Of a stretch of 43,991 nucleotides of DNA, positions 31,946 through 41,363 are shown one piece after another (within the stretch, counting starts at the first letter, position 1; each line of letters starts with the position of its first letter). The position numbers and the translations under genes are program-made. Under the pieces are notes generated by a model. The model made no database searches. It saw only the letters and a list, made by a program, of their open reading frames with translations, and was not told the DNA's origin. Origin of the DNA: Caldifarciminota bacterium (GTDB taxonomy: Bacteria; Hydrothermota; Tepidihabitantia; B3-TA06); NCBI GenBank assembly GCA_016934635.1, contig JAFGSK010000016.1:1-43991 (forward strand), in the 5' to 3' direction.

Positions 31946-33202
31946 ATGAGTCACGACGTTAAAAACATTAAACTTGCCCCCCAGGGCAAGCTCCGTATCG
32001 AATGGGCGGGCAGGTTCATGCCGGTGCTTGAACTCATCCGCGAACGTTTCAAGAGTCAAAAACCCCTGAAAGGCAAAAACATTGCCGCCTGCCTGCACGT
32101 AACCACCGAAACCGCCAACCTCGCACTTACCCTCAAGGCTGGAGGAGCCAATATCCGGTTGTGCGCATCCAATCCTTTATCCACCCAGGATGACGTGGCC
32201 GCCTCCCTGGTCCAAGACCACGGCATTGAGGTATTCGCCATCCGGGGAGTCAACAACACCGATTATTACAAACACATCAACGCCGCCCTGGATATCAAAC
32301 CGAACATAACCATGGACGACGGCGCCGATCTGGTTTCCACCCTGCATTCCAAGCGCCGGGAGCTGCTTTCCAACGTGGTAGGAGGAACGGAAGAAACCAC
32401 CACCGGGGTCATCCGGCTCCGGGCCATGGCTTATGACGGTGCACTGGAGTACCCGGTTATCGCGGTGAACGATTCACAGACCAAGTATCTGTTTGACAAC
32501 CGTTACGGTACCGGGCAATCCACCCTGGACGGGGTAATCCGGGCCACCAACTTCCTCATCTCCGGCTCTACTGTCGTGGTGGCAGGTTACGGCTGGTGCG
32601 GCAAGGGTGTGGCTATGCGGGCCAAAGGCCTGGGGGCCAAGGTCATCGTCACCGAGGTCGATCCAGTAAAGGCTCTGGAAGCTGAGATGGACGGTTTCCG
32701 GGTGATGCCCATGATCAAGGCCGCACCGCTGGGAGACCTGTTCGTTACCCTTACCGGCGACATCGACGTCATCTGGGAAAAGATCTTTGCAAACATGAAG
32801 GACGGGGCCATCTTTGCCAACTCCGGTCACTTCGACGTGGAGATCAACAAGACCGATCTGGCCAAGCTGACCACCAGGAAGCGCGAAGTCAGGCGAGAGG
32901 TGGTGGAGCACAGCCTCAAAAACGGACGAAAGGTCTACTTTCTAGCCGAGGGCAGACTCATCAACCTGTCCGCTGCCGAAGGGCATCCGGCCATGGTGAT
33001 GGACATGAGCTTCGCCAATCAGTCCCTGGCTTCAGAGTACATCTTGAAGAATGGTTCTAAGCTTGAAAAGAAGGTCTACAATCTCCCTGAGAAACTCGAT
33101 CGCCAAATTGCATCAATCAAGTTAAAGTCGATGGGGGTCAAGATAGATAAGCTTACAAAGCGTCAGCAGGAGTACCTGGCTTCCTGGCAGGAAGGAACCT
33201 GA
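31946..33202 (+). CDS. ahcY: Adenosylhomocysteinase
   Basis: The protein is 418 aa. It splits S-adenosylhomocysteine into adenosine and homocysteine with tightly bound NAD. Signatures: [60 protein letters not shown], the NAD-binding [20 protein letters not shown], and GHFDVEI. ATG 31946 follows AAAGGAG. It completes the SAM cycle with metK, 186 bp upstream. The length is at the shorter, archaeal/thermophile-like end of the family, lacking the about 40-residue insert of long forms. Confidence 0.97.
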   Translation: MSHDVKNIKLAPQGKLRIEWAGRFMPVLELIRERFKSQKPLKGKNIAACLHVTTETANLALTLKAGGANIRLCASNPLSTQDDVAASLVQDHGIEVFAIRGVNNTDYYKHINAALDIKPNITMDDGADLVSTLHSKRRELLSNVVGGTEETTTGVIRLRAMAYDGALEYPVIAVNDSQTKYLFDNRYGTGQSTLDGVIRATNFLISGSTVVVAGYGWCGKGVAMRAKGLGAKVIVTEVDPVKALEAEMDGFRVMPMIKAAPLGDLFVTLTGDIDVIWEKIFANMKDGAIFANSGHFDVEINKTDLAKLTTRKREVRREVVEHSLKNGRKVYFLAEGRLINLSAAEGHPAMVMDMSFANQSLASEYILKNGSKLEKKVYNLPEKLDRQIASIKLKSMGVKIDKLTKRQQEYLASWQEGT

Positions 33203-33225
33203 TCTGGTAGCCAGGAGATAAACCT

Positions 33226-33657
33226 ATGACAGAAAAACCAACACGTAAGGTTACTATCAAGCAGGTGGAAGGGCTGTCATTTGCAGCCTACGGGGAGAAG
33301 ACCGGTCACTGGACCATGATGGACAGTAATAAATCCCACGGCGGCAGTGAGGGCGCAACCTCTCCTATGGAACTTCTACTTATGTCGCTGGGGGGATGCA
33401 CTGCCATGGACGTGACTTCGATCCTTTCCAAGATGAAGCAACCGGTCGAAGATATTCAAGTCGAGGTCACAGGAACCATGCAGCCTAACCATCCTCACGC
33501 ATACACCGATATCCACTTACACTACGTAATCAAGGGAAAACTTGACCACGAACGTGTTGAACACGCAATCGAACTCTCCCAGGACAAGTACTGCTCGGTT
33601 TCTGCAACTCTACGAGCGGGGGTTACGATAACCCGAAGTGTAGACATAGAATCTTGA
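33226..33657 (+). CDS. OsmC/Ohr family peroxidase-like protein
   Basis: The protein is 143 aa, ATG 33226 behind AGGAG. The two family cysteines are present: Cys58 in MSLGGCTAMDV and Cys123 in DKYCSVSATL, so a thiol-dependent reduction of organic peroxides is plausible. The N-terminal phrase HGGSEGATSPMELLL is typical of the YhfA-like OsmC branch. It lies 23 bp after ahcY and is probably co-transcribed. Confidence 0.9.
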   Translation: MTEKPTRKVTIKQVEGLSFAAYGEKTGHWTMMDSNKSHGGSEGATSPMELLLMSLGGCTAMDVTSILSKMKQPVEDIQVEVTGTMQPNHPHAYTDIHLHYVIKGKLDHERVEHAIELSQDKYCSVSATLRAGVTITRSVDIES

Positions 33658-33704
33658 AATAACAAAAGAGTGAAAAGTCCGTAGATAGGTTGCTTGAGTC
33701 TGGG

Positions 33705-34373
33705 TTACAACGCTGTGGCTGCCGGGGTCTTGTGTTTGGTATTTTCCCGGTGGTTGTTGTTCCGGTTATTCTTGACCCTGTTGATCTCTGTACGAAACAG
33801 GGAAAGGAAGGTTCTCCATAATATCCTCATATCAAGGGCTAGAGATCGATTCTGGATGTACAGCATATTGAGACGGAACTTCTCCGGGATAATCTCATCA
33901 ATGTACTGTTCATTGAAGCATCTGGGATCCATGTGCGATTCGATGTCCACATAGTGAATCTGTGCAGGTCCGGTGATCCCGGGCTTGACGGAAAGGATGG
34001 CACGCTGGCCTTCAGTGTAGTGGGATACATACTGCGGGTCCTCGGGACGCGGACCGACAATACTCATCTGACCCAGGAAGACATTGATGAGCTGTGGCAA
34101 TTCGTCAACCTTTAATCTGCGCAAAAGACCACCCATTTTAGTAATTCTTGGGTCGTTACGGTAAGTCAGTTTTGGACCGCACTTATCCGCCCCCTCTATC
34201 ATGGTACGGAATTTGAAAATCTTGAATAGCCTGCCATCCCTTCCAACCCTTACACCGCGGTAAAGCGCCGGTCCTCTGGAATCGAGTTTGATTGCCAGCG
34301 CCACCAAAGGGAATATTAAAGCAACAAACCACAGACCGAAAATGGAAAAGAAGATGTCCAAGACGCGTTTCAC
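33705..34373 (-). CDS. Initiating sugar transferase for surface polysaccharide (bacterial sugar transferase family)
   Basis: The protein is 222 aa from GTG 34373, where GAGGAG sits 5 nt upstream. It is a monotopic polyisoprenyl-phosphate hexose-1-phosphate transferase: an N-terminal membrane helix (MKRVLDIFFSIFGLWFVALI), then FKIFKFRTM, the KVDELPQLINVFLGQMSIVGPRPE signature, and GITGPAQIHY. It transfers the first sugar phosphate to undecaprenyl phosphate on the inner membrane. A charged Asn/Arg-rich tail follows. A 15-codon ORF overlaps its start. It faces a GT2 gene and lies near a GT4 gene, a small polysaccharide locus. Confidence 0.92.
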   Translation of the reverse strand: MKRVLDIFFSIFGLWFVALIFPLVALAIKLDSRGPALYRGVRVGRDGRLFKIFKFRTMIEGADKCGPKLTYRNDPRITKMGGLLRRLKVDELPQLINVFLGQMSIVGPRPEDPQYVSHYTEGQRAILSVKPGITGPAQIHYVDIESHMDPRCFNEQYIDEIIPEKFRLNMLYIQNRSLALDMRILWRTFLSLFRTEINRVKNNRNNNHRENTKHKTPAATAL

Positions 34374-34417
34374 TGGCACTCCTCGATCGACGGCGCATCA
34401 AAACGATCATCCTCCAT
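34370..34417 (-). CDS. Possible 15-aa leader ORF of the sugar transferase
   Basis: ATG 34417 opens a frame MEDDRFDAPSIEECQ that stops at a TGA overlapping the GTG of the sugar transferase (GTGA) and contains its Shine-Dalgarno. It lies within the leader of the promoter at 34440-34467, so translational coupling is plausible. Its own ribosome site is weak. Confidence 0.3.
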   Translation of the reverse strand: MEDDRFDAPSIEECQ

Positions 34418-34439
34418 TAACGTACCTTTCACAAACCAG

Positions 34440-34467
34440 ATTATAACGATGCATGAGGGCAAGTCAA
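34440..34467 (-). promoter_or_regulatory. Promoter of the sugar transferase gene
   Basis: Minus strand: TTGACT (34462-34467), 16-nt spacer, perfect TATAAT (34440-34445). Confidence 0.8.
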
Positions 34468-34545
34468 ATTTAAAAGTAGGACTGAAGTAATCGCGGCTGA
34501 CATATATCCCAGTACATTTTAAGTTAATAGGGTATGAATTGAACG

Positions 34546-34573
34546 TTGACCAAGACATTTTTTTGGATATACT
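34546..34573 (+). promoter_or_regulatory. Promoter toward the GT2 gene
   Basis: TTGACC (34546-34551), 16-nt spacer, TATACT (34568-34573). It is about 148 bp upstream of the GT2 start and 9 nt upstream of a 17-codon ORF. Together with the divergent promoter it explains most of the 347-bp gap 34374-34720; nothing else was seen there. Confidence 0.65.
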
Positions 34574-34582
34574 TAGCAGAAG

Positions 34583-34636
34583 ATGAAGCAAAAAAGAAGT
34601 AACATAGATCCGCCCCTGACCCTCGATAAGAGATAA
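34583..34636 (+). CDS. Possible 17-aa leaderless leader peptide
   Basis: ATG 34583 lies 9 nt after a -10 box, matching the leaderless pattern of full genes in this window, and encodes MKQKRSNIDPPLTLDKR before TAA. It precedes the GT2 gene. It could be a leader peptide or chance. Confidence 0.25.
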   Translation: MKQKRSNIDPPLTLDKR

Positions 34637-34720
34637 TTCACACCGATGGGAATTATCATCTTAGTCCGAATACTAAAAAAATTATGCTGCGCAAATAAAC
34701 ACCATATTTCGTAGAATCCC

Positions 34721-35566
34721 ATGTCTAAATCCCTAACACTTGAAATACTTATAATCACCTGGAATTGCCTAAGCGACTTAAGACGCTGCCTGAATTCAAT
34801 CTTCAATTACCCCCCCAAAGATTCATTTAAAGTAACGGTTATTGACAACGGCTCGGTAGATAATACTGTAGAACTGATTAAAAAGGATTTCTCTCAAGTC
34901 AATCTCATCCAGAATATCAAGAATCGAGGCGTAGCACCTGCTCGAAACCAAGGCCTTGCCATAACCGAAGCCGAGTTCGTAATGATCCTAGATGCTGACA
35001 CCGAAGTATTCCCGAAATCTCTTCAGAAATTAATTAAAGCTATTCGCGCTCGCCCTCAAGCGGGTATAGTTGGCGCTCAACTTCTCTACCCTGATGGTTC
35101 TATACAACCTAGCTGTAAAAGAATTCCCCATCTTATAGCGCCGATATTGAATCGAATGACCAACCTACCCGGGGTAAAGAAAACGACTATATGGCGTCAT
35201 CATATGATGGAAGATTGGACTCATGACAAATCACTTCCAGTTGATTATGTAATAGGAGCCAACCAACTGATCAGAACCAAGGCTTTAAGAGAAGTTGGTC
35301 TTTTAGATGAAAATATCTTTTATGGTCCCGAGGATGTTGATTTTTGTGTCAGAATGTGGCAAAAAGGATGGGAAGTATGGTATATTTCCCAAATACGTAT
35401 CATCCATCATTGCGCTCGCCTGACTAAACGCAATCCCTTTTCTCGTCTTGCCCGGTTACATCTTTACGGGCTGTTGTATTTCTTTAGAAAATTCCGACCT
35501 GAAGAAAGACGTCGAATTAGAAGATTAGTTGAAAGGAGCGTTGAATTTTACTCCAATCAACCTTAA
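34721..35566 (+). CDS. Family 2 glycosyltransferase
   Basis: The protein is 281 aa. The GT-A fold is shown by LEILIITWNCLSDLRRCL, VIDNGSVDNT, NRGVAPARNQGL and the metal-binding LDADTE (DxD-like). The later part (PVDYVIGANQLIRTKAL, GLLDENIFYGPEDVDFCVRMW) is typical of rhamnosyl/WcaA-type inverting transferases. The C-terminus is basic (KFRPEERRRIRRLVE) and may touch the membrane. There is no Shine-Dalgarno at ATG 34721. It is AT-richer than the core genes. It probably adds a sugar to the glycan begun by the neighbouring transferase. Confidence 0.9.
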   Translation: MSKSLTLEILIITWNCLSDLRRCLNSIFNYPPKDSFKVTVIDNGSVDNTVELIKKDFSQVNLIQNIKNRGVAPARNQGLAITEAEFVMILDADTEVFPKSLQKLIKAIRARPQAGIVGAQLLYPDGSIQPSCKRIPHLIAPILNRMTNLPGVKKTTIWRHHMMEDWTHDKSLPVDYVIGANQLIRTKALREVGLLDENIFYGPEDVDFCVRMWQKGWEVWYISQIRIIHHCARLTKRNPFSRLARLHLYGLLYFFRKFRPEERRRIRRLVERSVEFYSNQP

Positions 35567-35701
35567 GAAATCGGCTCAAAAGCCCGATAGAGCAGTCAAT
35601 AACCTCAGTGGGAACGATGCCATCAAGGATAATTAAGCAGCGGTTAATGGTACAAATACCTCGAGTCGTTACTTCACTACTTCAAGAGGAGTTCCACGAT
35701 C

Positions 35702-36910
35702 TTACTCGTCAGCGAGAAGACCTGGATAGTATTTATTTATGAGTCCTCTTACCCGATATGATTGGTTCTCATAAGTCAAGCGTTCAATAGTCTGTCTTCC
35801 CCCTTGAGCGATTTTGAACCGTAAGCCTGAATCAAGAATCAGGCGTCGAATTGCATCTGTAAGCTCCTCTATACTCCCTGGGTTAACCAGTAGTCCATTC
35901 TCTCCATCCTTAACCCGATAGGGAATACCAGCTAATTTTGTTGCAACAAGTGGTACGCCTGCAGCCCACGTTTCTAAAACTACTCGTGGAAAACCCTCAG
36001 GATAAGAGTCTGAAGGTACAACCACGATATCCGCCTGGCCGAATAGCTTCCATAAATCCTCCTCTGTAGAAACGTACCCGAGCAGATCTATAAATCTCTC
36101 CATCTTTAAATCCATTACTCTTTTACGTGTTGGCTCCAGTAAAACACCGTCACCTGCCATTTTGAGGCGAATATTCGGGAATCCCTTTTTTAATATTATC
36201 ACTGAATCAATCAATATATCAATCCCTTTTCCGTAATCAAATCGACCTATGTATAGTATCTCCCGTGATTTTCCTTTCTTGTTTTTGATTTCGCGTAAGT
36301 CTTTATCAAAGACTAAAATGTCATCCGATTCGAAAACAGGATGTTTTGTACTGCTAAGAAGATTATTCAGCTCCCCACCAGCGGTCATAACTATCCCGTA
36401 ATGGGTCATAATCTTCAAGGTTGAGTAGAGGACGTAAGAAAAGATGTATGCGAATAACCTCTTCAGCCCCCTGTATTGCGGTCGTCGCGGCGCTAACAGA
36501 GGATTACTAACCACATGAATTATACAAGGTTTGCCCCTTTTCCTTGCTACCCACCAGATAAGGAAACCCATCAAGGACGGAACACGCAACCAAATCAAAT
36601 CACATTTTTCTACAAAACTGAGGGCTTTCTTTAACAGTTGCGGGAAAGAAAAAAGTAAACGAGGCACGCTTCCTGCAATGCTCCTCCAACCCGGTAGGGG
36701 AATCACATCAAGTTCTTTTTTCTCCAAAACTATCCTGTAGTCGTCCGGGTTTAAGCTGTCTACACGAGCAACAGATACAGCCAAGGTAACAGATTGTCCA
36801 AGCTCCAATCGCTCAATGAACGTCAAGGCTTCTGAATTCGTTACGGTAAACTTACCATCACTCAGATGGGTATGATTTATGTAGACCCCCAGTCTCAAGC
36901 CTTTAGCCAT
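35702..36910 (-). CDS. GT4-type glycosyltransferase (family 1 fold)
   Basis: The protein is 402 aa from ATG 36910, which lies 5 nt after the -10 box TAAAAT with no Shine-Dalgarno (leaderless). The GT-B fold is recognised by the C-terminal domain: ILYIGRFDYGKGIDILIDSV, IRLKMAGDGVLLEPTRK, LGYVSTEEDLWKLFGQADIVVVPS, YPEGFPRVVLETWAAGVPLVATKLAGIPYRV and NGLLVNPGSIEELTDAI. The sugar-nucleotide site (E in the EGFPRVVLE block) is intact. It is likely to extend a surface polysaccharide. Confidence 0.92.
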   Translation of the reverse strand: MAKGLRLGVYINHTHLSDGKFTVTNSEALTFIERLELGQSVTLAVSVARVDSLNPDDYRIVLEKKELDVIPLPGWRSIAGSVPRLLFSFPQLLKKALSFVEKCDLIWLRVPSLMGFLIWWVARKRGKPCIIHVVSNPLLAPRRPQYRGLKRLFAYIFSYVLYSTLKIMTHYGIVMTAGGELNNLLSSTKHPVFESDDILVFDKDLREIKNKKGKSREILYIGRFDYGKGIDILIDSVIILKKGFPNIRLKMAGDGVLLEPTRKRVMDLKMERFIDLLGYVSTEEDLWKLFGQADIVVVPSDSYPEGFPRVVLETWAAGVPLVATKLAGIPYRVKDGENGLLVNPGSIEELTDAIRRLILDSGLRFKIAQGGRQTIERLTYENQSYRVRGLINKYYPGLLADE

Positions 36911-36915
36911 GTTCA

Positions 36916-36944
36916 ATTTTATTCCTGGAGCACTTCTAAGTCAA
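36916..36944 (-). promoter_or_regulatory. Promoter abutting the GT4 gene (leaderless)
   Basis: Minus strand: TTGACT (36939-36944), 17-nt spacer, TAAAAT (36916-36921), then 5 nt to ATG 36910. It lies in the 54-bp gap after the giant cyclase-like gene, so the two are separately transcribed. Confidence 0.7.
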
Positions 36945-36964
36945 CCAGAAAGACGGTGTTCTTA

Positions 36965-39900
36965 CTACACTTCTTTCTTGACTTCCAGATATTCCCTTGC
37001 TTTAATTATCTCGCGGTTAATTGCTACGTTATAGAGATAACTCTCTTTCATCTGGATATCTGAGATTTCCTCCGCCGTCTTCGTTACCTTAAAATGGAGA
37101 TCTTCAAGCACTTCGCAGGCGGCTTCTTTTTTACCCAACGCTTTAAGAACCTTGTAGTAGGTATAACTCACGTCCAGGTTGTTAATGTTCTTTTCGTTAA
37201 GTATTTTGACCGCCTTGTTAGCAAGGAAAAAAGCGCCGTGAGAGTCTCTTTCAGCGAGTTTGATCTCGGCTTGGACTCGAAGTGCCGATGCTTCATCGGC
37301 GTTAAGACCTTTAGTTCTCGCCTTTATCAAAGCCTGCTCTGCTGCATCCTCCGCATTTGTTAGATTCCCACAAGCAATATATATCTCACTTATATCCAGC
37401 AAGGTCTGCAAATAAAGTAATCCTGCCTCCGACTCCTCAAATATCTCCTGAGCTTGATGAAGAAATTGAACAGCTTCATCGTAGGAACCAAGTTCGTATT
37501 TAATAACTCCGATCTTTTCCAAACAAAGACCCTGACTCTTGCGATCCTTAACCTCCTTAGCCATCTCCAGCGATCGCTCCAGCAACTCTAACGCTTTCTT
37601 ATAGTAACCTACCTCTTTGTTAACCGTTGCAAGATTGCATAGATGTTTCAACTCTATGGGTCGTTCGTCTGAATCTCGGGCTATCTCGATGGCGGAAGAA
37701 AGATAGTCTCTTGCCTCCTCGAAATGCCCCTGGGATCTTTTTATGTTCCCCATGGTATCCAACAGCATCCCTTCTCCGTGTCGATCTCTGATTTTCCTGG
37801 CAATCTCAAGGGCACGTTGACAGTAGCTCAATGCTTTCTCTACTTCACCAATGTTTTTCAACGTAATTGCCAGATTTCCCAGGATTCTTCCCTCTGCCTT
37901 CTTGTCTCCGATCTGGGTTACCAGCTTTAACGCACTTTGGTATGTCCCTATAGCCTTCTCGTAAAGGCCAAGATACTTGTATATCACTCCTAACTCCGCA
38001 GCAGTCATAATCTCGCCGGTTCGGTCCCTCGCTTCACGGTAGAATTCCATCGATCGTTCAAAGAAAGGCAGGGATTCACCATATTCGCCTTGTTGTTTGT
38101 GAATCCTGCCAAAGTCTCCGAGGACTCCCGCTTTAGCTAGGGGGTTATCCAGTTTACCTGCGATTACGTGTGCTTCCTGCAACCGTTGGAGCGCCTCGTC
38201 AAACCTACCAATTGCCTGCAAGGATTGCGCAGTAATTCGGATTACGCCTAAAAGATCCTCGGGATCGCCTTTCATCCCCAGAAGTTCTTCCGCCTTTTTA
38301 GCCTTTACGAGTGCCTGTGTATACTCACCTACAGCATGGCGAAAGCGAGCTTCGCGGTAAAGAACCTGACCCAGATGGTTTTCGTCTCCGGATTCAAGCG
38401 CCAGTGCAAGTAACGTATTGAGATCACGTCTTTGGGCCTTGCGATCTGCGATGAGAGAAAGGATACCTTCCTTTATTAAAAGCAATTCGAATCGCTTGGA
38501 TATATCGGTAGGGGTTTTTCGGTTCGTCAAAAGGTTCAATGCCTCATCGAGGAAGTGGAGGGCTTCTTGGTTAGCATAGGCTTCTGCCGCTCTGGACGCA
38601 GATTGTTCAAGATACTCAAGGGTTTTTTCACTATCTTGGGTATGCTGGTAGTGATGTACAAGCACCTGCTCAGACTCCCCTCCTTCCTTTTCAAGCATCT
38701 TGGCAATAAGTTCGTGGTAAGCTCTTCTTTTCGCAAACGAAAGTGTATTGTAGGCAACCTCACGGATCAGTATGTTCTTGAACTCAAAAGAACGCTCTCC
38801 TGGTTCTCCTAATCCGGTAACCAAATCGTAATGGACTAAAAGTCCCAGTTGCCGCTGGAGTGCTTCGTTATTGGCAATGTTCTGGATACGGTTAAGAATA
38901 TCGAAGGTAAAATGTTGCCCAATAACGGCTGCAATCTGCAGGATACCTTTGGCTCGTTCGTTCAAGAGATCGATTCGCGTGGAGATAACCCGGTGGATGG
39001 TGGGAGGAATCTGGGAAGGATCTGCATCCTCCTTGAGAAATACCTTCGTTCTTTTCCTCTCCAATGAATCGGTGTTGATTAAAAGATGGATCAACTCACC
39101 GATATAGAAAGGATTACCCTGGGTGGCTTCATGGATCAACTTCAACAAGGTCGGATCTACCGTCTTGCTCCCCAACCTCTCGTAGATAAGTTGATTAGCT
39201 TCCCTCTCCCCAAGAGCAAAAAGCCTCATTTCTGCATAGATTGGTAAGAATTGCCATCTGAAAACCTCTCCTAAGGGTCTGGTTACCAAAACAAGCATTA
39301 CAGGTAAAGTGGGAAGGAGGTCTATTAGCGAACCGATTAACTCCCTGGAAAGTGAATCAATCCATTGCATGTTTTCGAAGATGAGTAGTAGCGGATTTTC
39401 CTCGGAGTATTTTACGATGAGTTCTAAAACCAGTGCGAACATCTTCTGTTTTCGGGCCTCAGGGTTAAGCGAGATCGTGAATTCATTATCCGCAACTTTT
39501 AGACCCAGATAGGGTGCAAGTATCGGAGACCACGCGGGGCGCTCGATGGAATCTACAGCTCTCTTGAGGGCGTCCGTTGTAACTTCTACTTGACCTTCGG
39601 CAAGCAGACTGTGCAGCAGATCTGTCCAGGGTAAGTAGGGTGTATCTCTGCCGTAACTGGCGCACCTGCCGCCTGCTACGTTGAATCCTTTCTTTACTGC
39701 AAGATCGGCAAACTCCTGAATCATACGGGTCTTTCCAATACCTGTGTCCCCCATTACGGTGGAAACAAATCCTCGTTTTGAGTGTTTGACTTCATCTGCG
39801 ATCTCAAGCAACCGATTGATGTTAGGTTCACGACCGACAAGCACTTCTCGCGGCGGTTTGAGCCAACCGACATCCATTTTTCTTTCGTCAAGAATGAATG

Positions 39901-41140
39901 AATGTTCACCGGTTCCCTTGCCGAACGGAGCCACCGATTCCATGGGCGTCGTCTCATAGACTGCTGACACCTGCTGCCAGGTTCTTTCCCCGATGCGAAT
40001 CTCTCCTTCGTCTGCGGCTTCGAGCTGACGGGCTGCGAATATCACCGTATGCCCCATCACCGTAAATGTCTTGCGTACTTCCGACCCGATAATACAGGTG
40101 AATAATGGTCCCGAGCTTATCCCGATGCGTTGTGCGGCACCGGCCGGAGAGGAGGTTATGAGTTCCTTGGCGGCAAAAACGGCTCGTTTCTCGTCATCCT
40201 CACAGGCGATTGGCGTACCGAAAAGCGCCATCAATCGATCTCCGTACGAATCAAGGTCAATCTTTTCCACCACCCCTCCAAACTTATGTACGATACGCCA
40301 GGCCTTGTTGAAGTATTCATTGTATGCATTAAAACCGGGCGATAGATCGTAGAAGTTTACGAACATCACAGTGCCGTAGCGGTGTTCCTCGAGGATACTG
40401 CGTTCATCAGGCAAGACGGTCAGTCGTTCAACAAGTCCGAAAGGAAGCAAGGCGCTTATCCCGTGGCCAATATCATCCGGCAAGGGCGAATCCTTCGTTA
40501 CGGGTGCAGGTTCAATCAATTCAAGAAGCTCAAACGACTCCCTGCTCAGACGAAGGTTCAACTTCTCGTGCAGATCCTCGGCAACATCAGGCATGATGCG
40601 TATGGTGTCAGGAGCAGTCATGCGTTCACAGCGATAAAGGATGTTGGCGGTGTCACCGGTAAGCACCCTGAGAATCCTCTCCTCGTTACCTATCCGGAAA
40701 TCGTTTACCTCTCCTGCATTAACTGCAATACTTACGCGAAGTTCGGTATTCCCTATAGAGCTTTTTACAGGAGAAAGCTTCCTTATCGCCGAGCGTATCT
40801 TGTCTGCGCAAGTTAAGGCTCTCAATCGTGTCTCTGCCTGGATCCCGGGGAATATTGAAAACAGTGCATCTCCAGAGAAAAAGATAACCAGTCCTCCGTA
40901 TGCATGGATTGCGGCAAGCATTCGTTCAAAGGATGTGTTTAAGATAGAGGTCAGCTCCTCACTTCCGGCTATGCCTTGCCTAGTAAGACGTTCGCTTAAC
41001 TCGGAGAACCCGGTTATGTCTACAAGAAGCAGGGTATGCTCGCTTACCCCGCCGCCGATCTCGACCCGTTCCCCCTTGGCAGGAATCATGTCGCGAGGGA
41101 TGAATGAACGAAGCCTTAAGCGGGTCTTTTTACGAAGCAC
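36965..41140 (-). CDS. Giant signalling protein: two class III cyclase domains, AAA-type ATPase, TPR repeats
   Basis: The protein is 1391 aa from GTG 41140, chosen because AAGGAGG lies just upstream, inside the longer frame. Domain 1 (about 36-205) has both metal aspartates (Asp41 in LLVDITGFSE, Asp91 in FSGDALF) and the N-x3-R transition-state pair (Asn166, Arg170). Domain 2 (about 255-420) has lost the first aspartate (Asn262 in FVNFYD) and the catalytic Asn (Ile in TVIFAAR), but keeps YGDRLMALFG. An ATPase follows with P-loop GDTGIGKT (464-471), then roughly ten TPRs from about 850 to 1340. The layout equals soluble adenylyl cyclase (ADCY10-like) proteins. Cytoplasmic; likely ATP-to-cAMP or a regulatory ATPase. 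Confidence 0.88.
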   Translation of the reverse strand: MLRKKTRLRLRSFIPRDMIPAKGERVEIGGGVSEHTLLLVDITGFSELSERLTRQGIAGSEELTSILNTSFERMLAAIHAYGGLVIFFSGDALFSIFPGIQAETRLRALTCADKIRSAIRKLSPVKSSIGNTELRVSIAVNAGEVNDFRIGNEERILRVLTGDTANILYRCERMTAPDTIRIMPDVAEDLHEKLNLRLSRESFELLELIEPAPVTKDSPLPDDIGHGISALLPFGLVERLTVLPDERSILEEHRYGTVMFVNFYDLSPGFNAYNEYFNKAWRIVHKFGGVVEKIDLDSYGDRLMALFGTPIACEDDEKRAVFAAKELITSSPAGAAQRIGISSGPLFTCIIGSEVRKTFTVMGHTVIFAARQLEAADEGEIRIGERTWQQVSAVYETTPMESVAPFGKGTGEHSFILDERKMDVGWLKPPREVLVGREPNINRLLEIADEVKHSKRGFVSTVMGDTGIGKTRMIQEFADLAVKKGFNVAGGRCASYGRDTPYLPWTDLLHSLLAEGQVEVTTDALKRAVDSIERPAWSPILAPYLGLKVADNEFTISLNPEARKQKMFALVLELIVKYSEENPLLLIFENMQWIDSLSRELIGSLIDLLPTLPVMLVLVTRPLGEVFRWQFLPIYAEMRLFALGEREANQLIYERLGSKTVDPTLLKLIHEATQGNPFYIGELIHLLINTDSLERKRTKVFLKEDADPSQIPPTIHRVISTRIDLLNERAKGILQIAAVIGQHFTFDILNRIQNIANNEALQRQLGLLVHYDLVTGLGEPGERSFEFKNILIREVAYNTLSFAKRRAYHELIAKMLEKEGGESEQVLVHHYQHTQDSEKTLEYLEQSASRAAEAYANQEALHFLDEALNLLTNRKTPTDISKRFELLLIKEGILSLIADRKAQRRDLNTLLALALESGDENHLGQVLYREARFRHAVGEYTQALVKAKKAEELLGMKGDPEDLLGVIRITAQSLQAIGRFDEALQRLQEAHVIAGKLDNPLAKAGVLGDFGRIHKQQGEYGESLPFFERSMEFYREARDRTGEIMTAAELGVIYKYLGLYEKAIGTYQSALKLVTQIGDKKAEGRILGNLAITLKNIGEVEKALSYCQRALEIARKIRDRHGEGMLLDTMGNIKRSQGHFEEARDYLSSAIEIARDSDERPIELKHLCNLATVNKEVGYYKKALELLERSLEMAKEVKDRKSQGLCLEKIGVIKYELGSYDEAVQFLHQAQEIFEESEAGLLYLQTLLDISEIYIACGNLTNAEDAAEQALIKARTKGLNADEASALRVQAEIKLAERDSHGAFFLANKAVKILNEKNINNLDVSYTYYKVLKALGKKEAACEVLEDLHFKVTKTAEEISDIQMKESYLYNVAINREIIKAREYLEVKKEV

Positions 41141-41197
41141 GCCTCCTCCTTGTTTCAACGCTTGCCACCTTTGACCTCCTTAGCGCTTCTTAATTGA

Positions 41198-41225
41198 AGC
41201 TTACCCCTATGTCTTAAATTGTCAA
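41198..41225 (-). promoter_or_regulatory. Promoter of the giant cyclase-like gene
   Basis: Minus strand: TTGACA (41220-41225), 16-nt spacer, TAAGCT (41198-41203). The leader of about 50 nt carries the AAGGAGG before GTG 41140. Confidence 0.65.
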
Positions 41226-41253
41226 GCAAAAGGGGAGGCCGAAGGGATCAAAA

Positions 41254-41269
41254 CACCTTACTTGAGGTG
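41254..41269. promoter_or_regulatory. Inverted repeat between divergent promoters
   Basis: CACCT (41254-41258) and AGGTG (41265-41269) flank a 6-nt loop and are extended by partly matching GATC sequences. It sits between the divergent promoters of the cyclase-like and PD40 genes and could be an operator. Nothing else was seen in this 327-bp gap. Confidence 0.35.
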
Positions 41270-41363
41270 ATCACGACGAATATAAGTTGGTGAAAAGTAA
41301 ATATCTCAAGGATTGCTTCTAGGAAAAATAAAAAAACAATGTATTCTTTACGACATAAAATAC

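Noticed and set aside
40641..41174. 177-codon plus-strand ORF opposite the cyclase-like gene
   Set aside because: Antisense shadow of the cyclase domain, whose catalytic motifs are intact on the minus strand.
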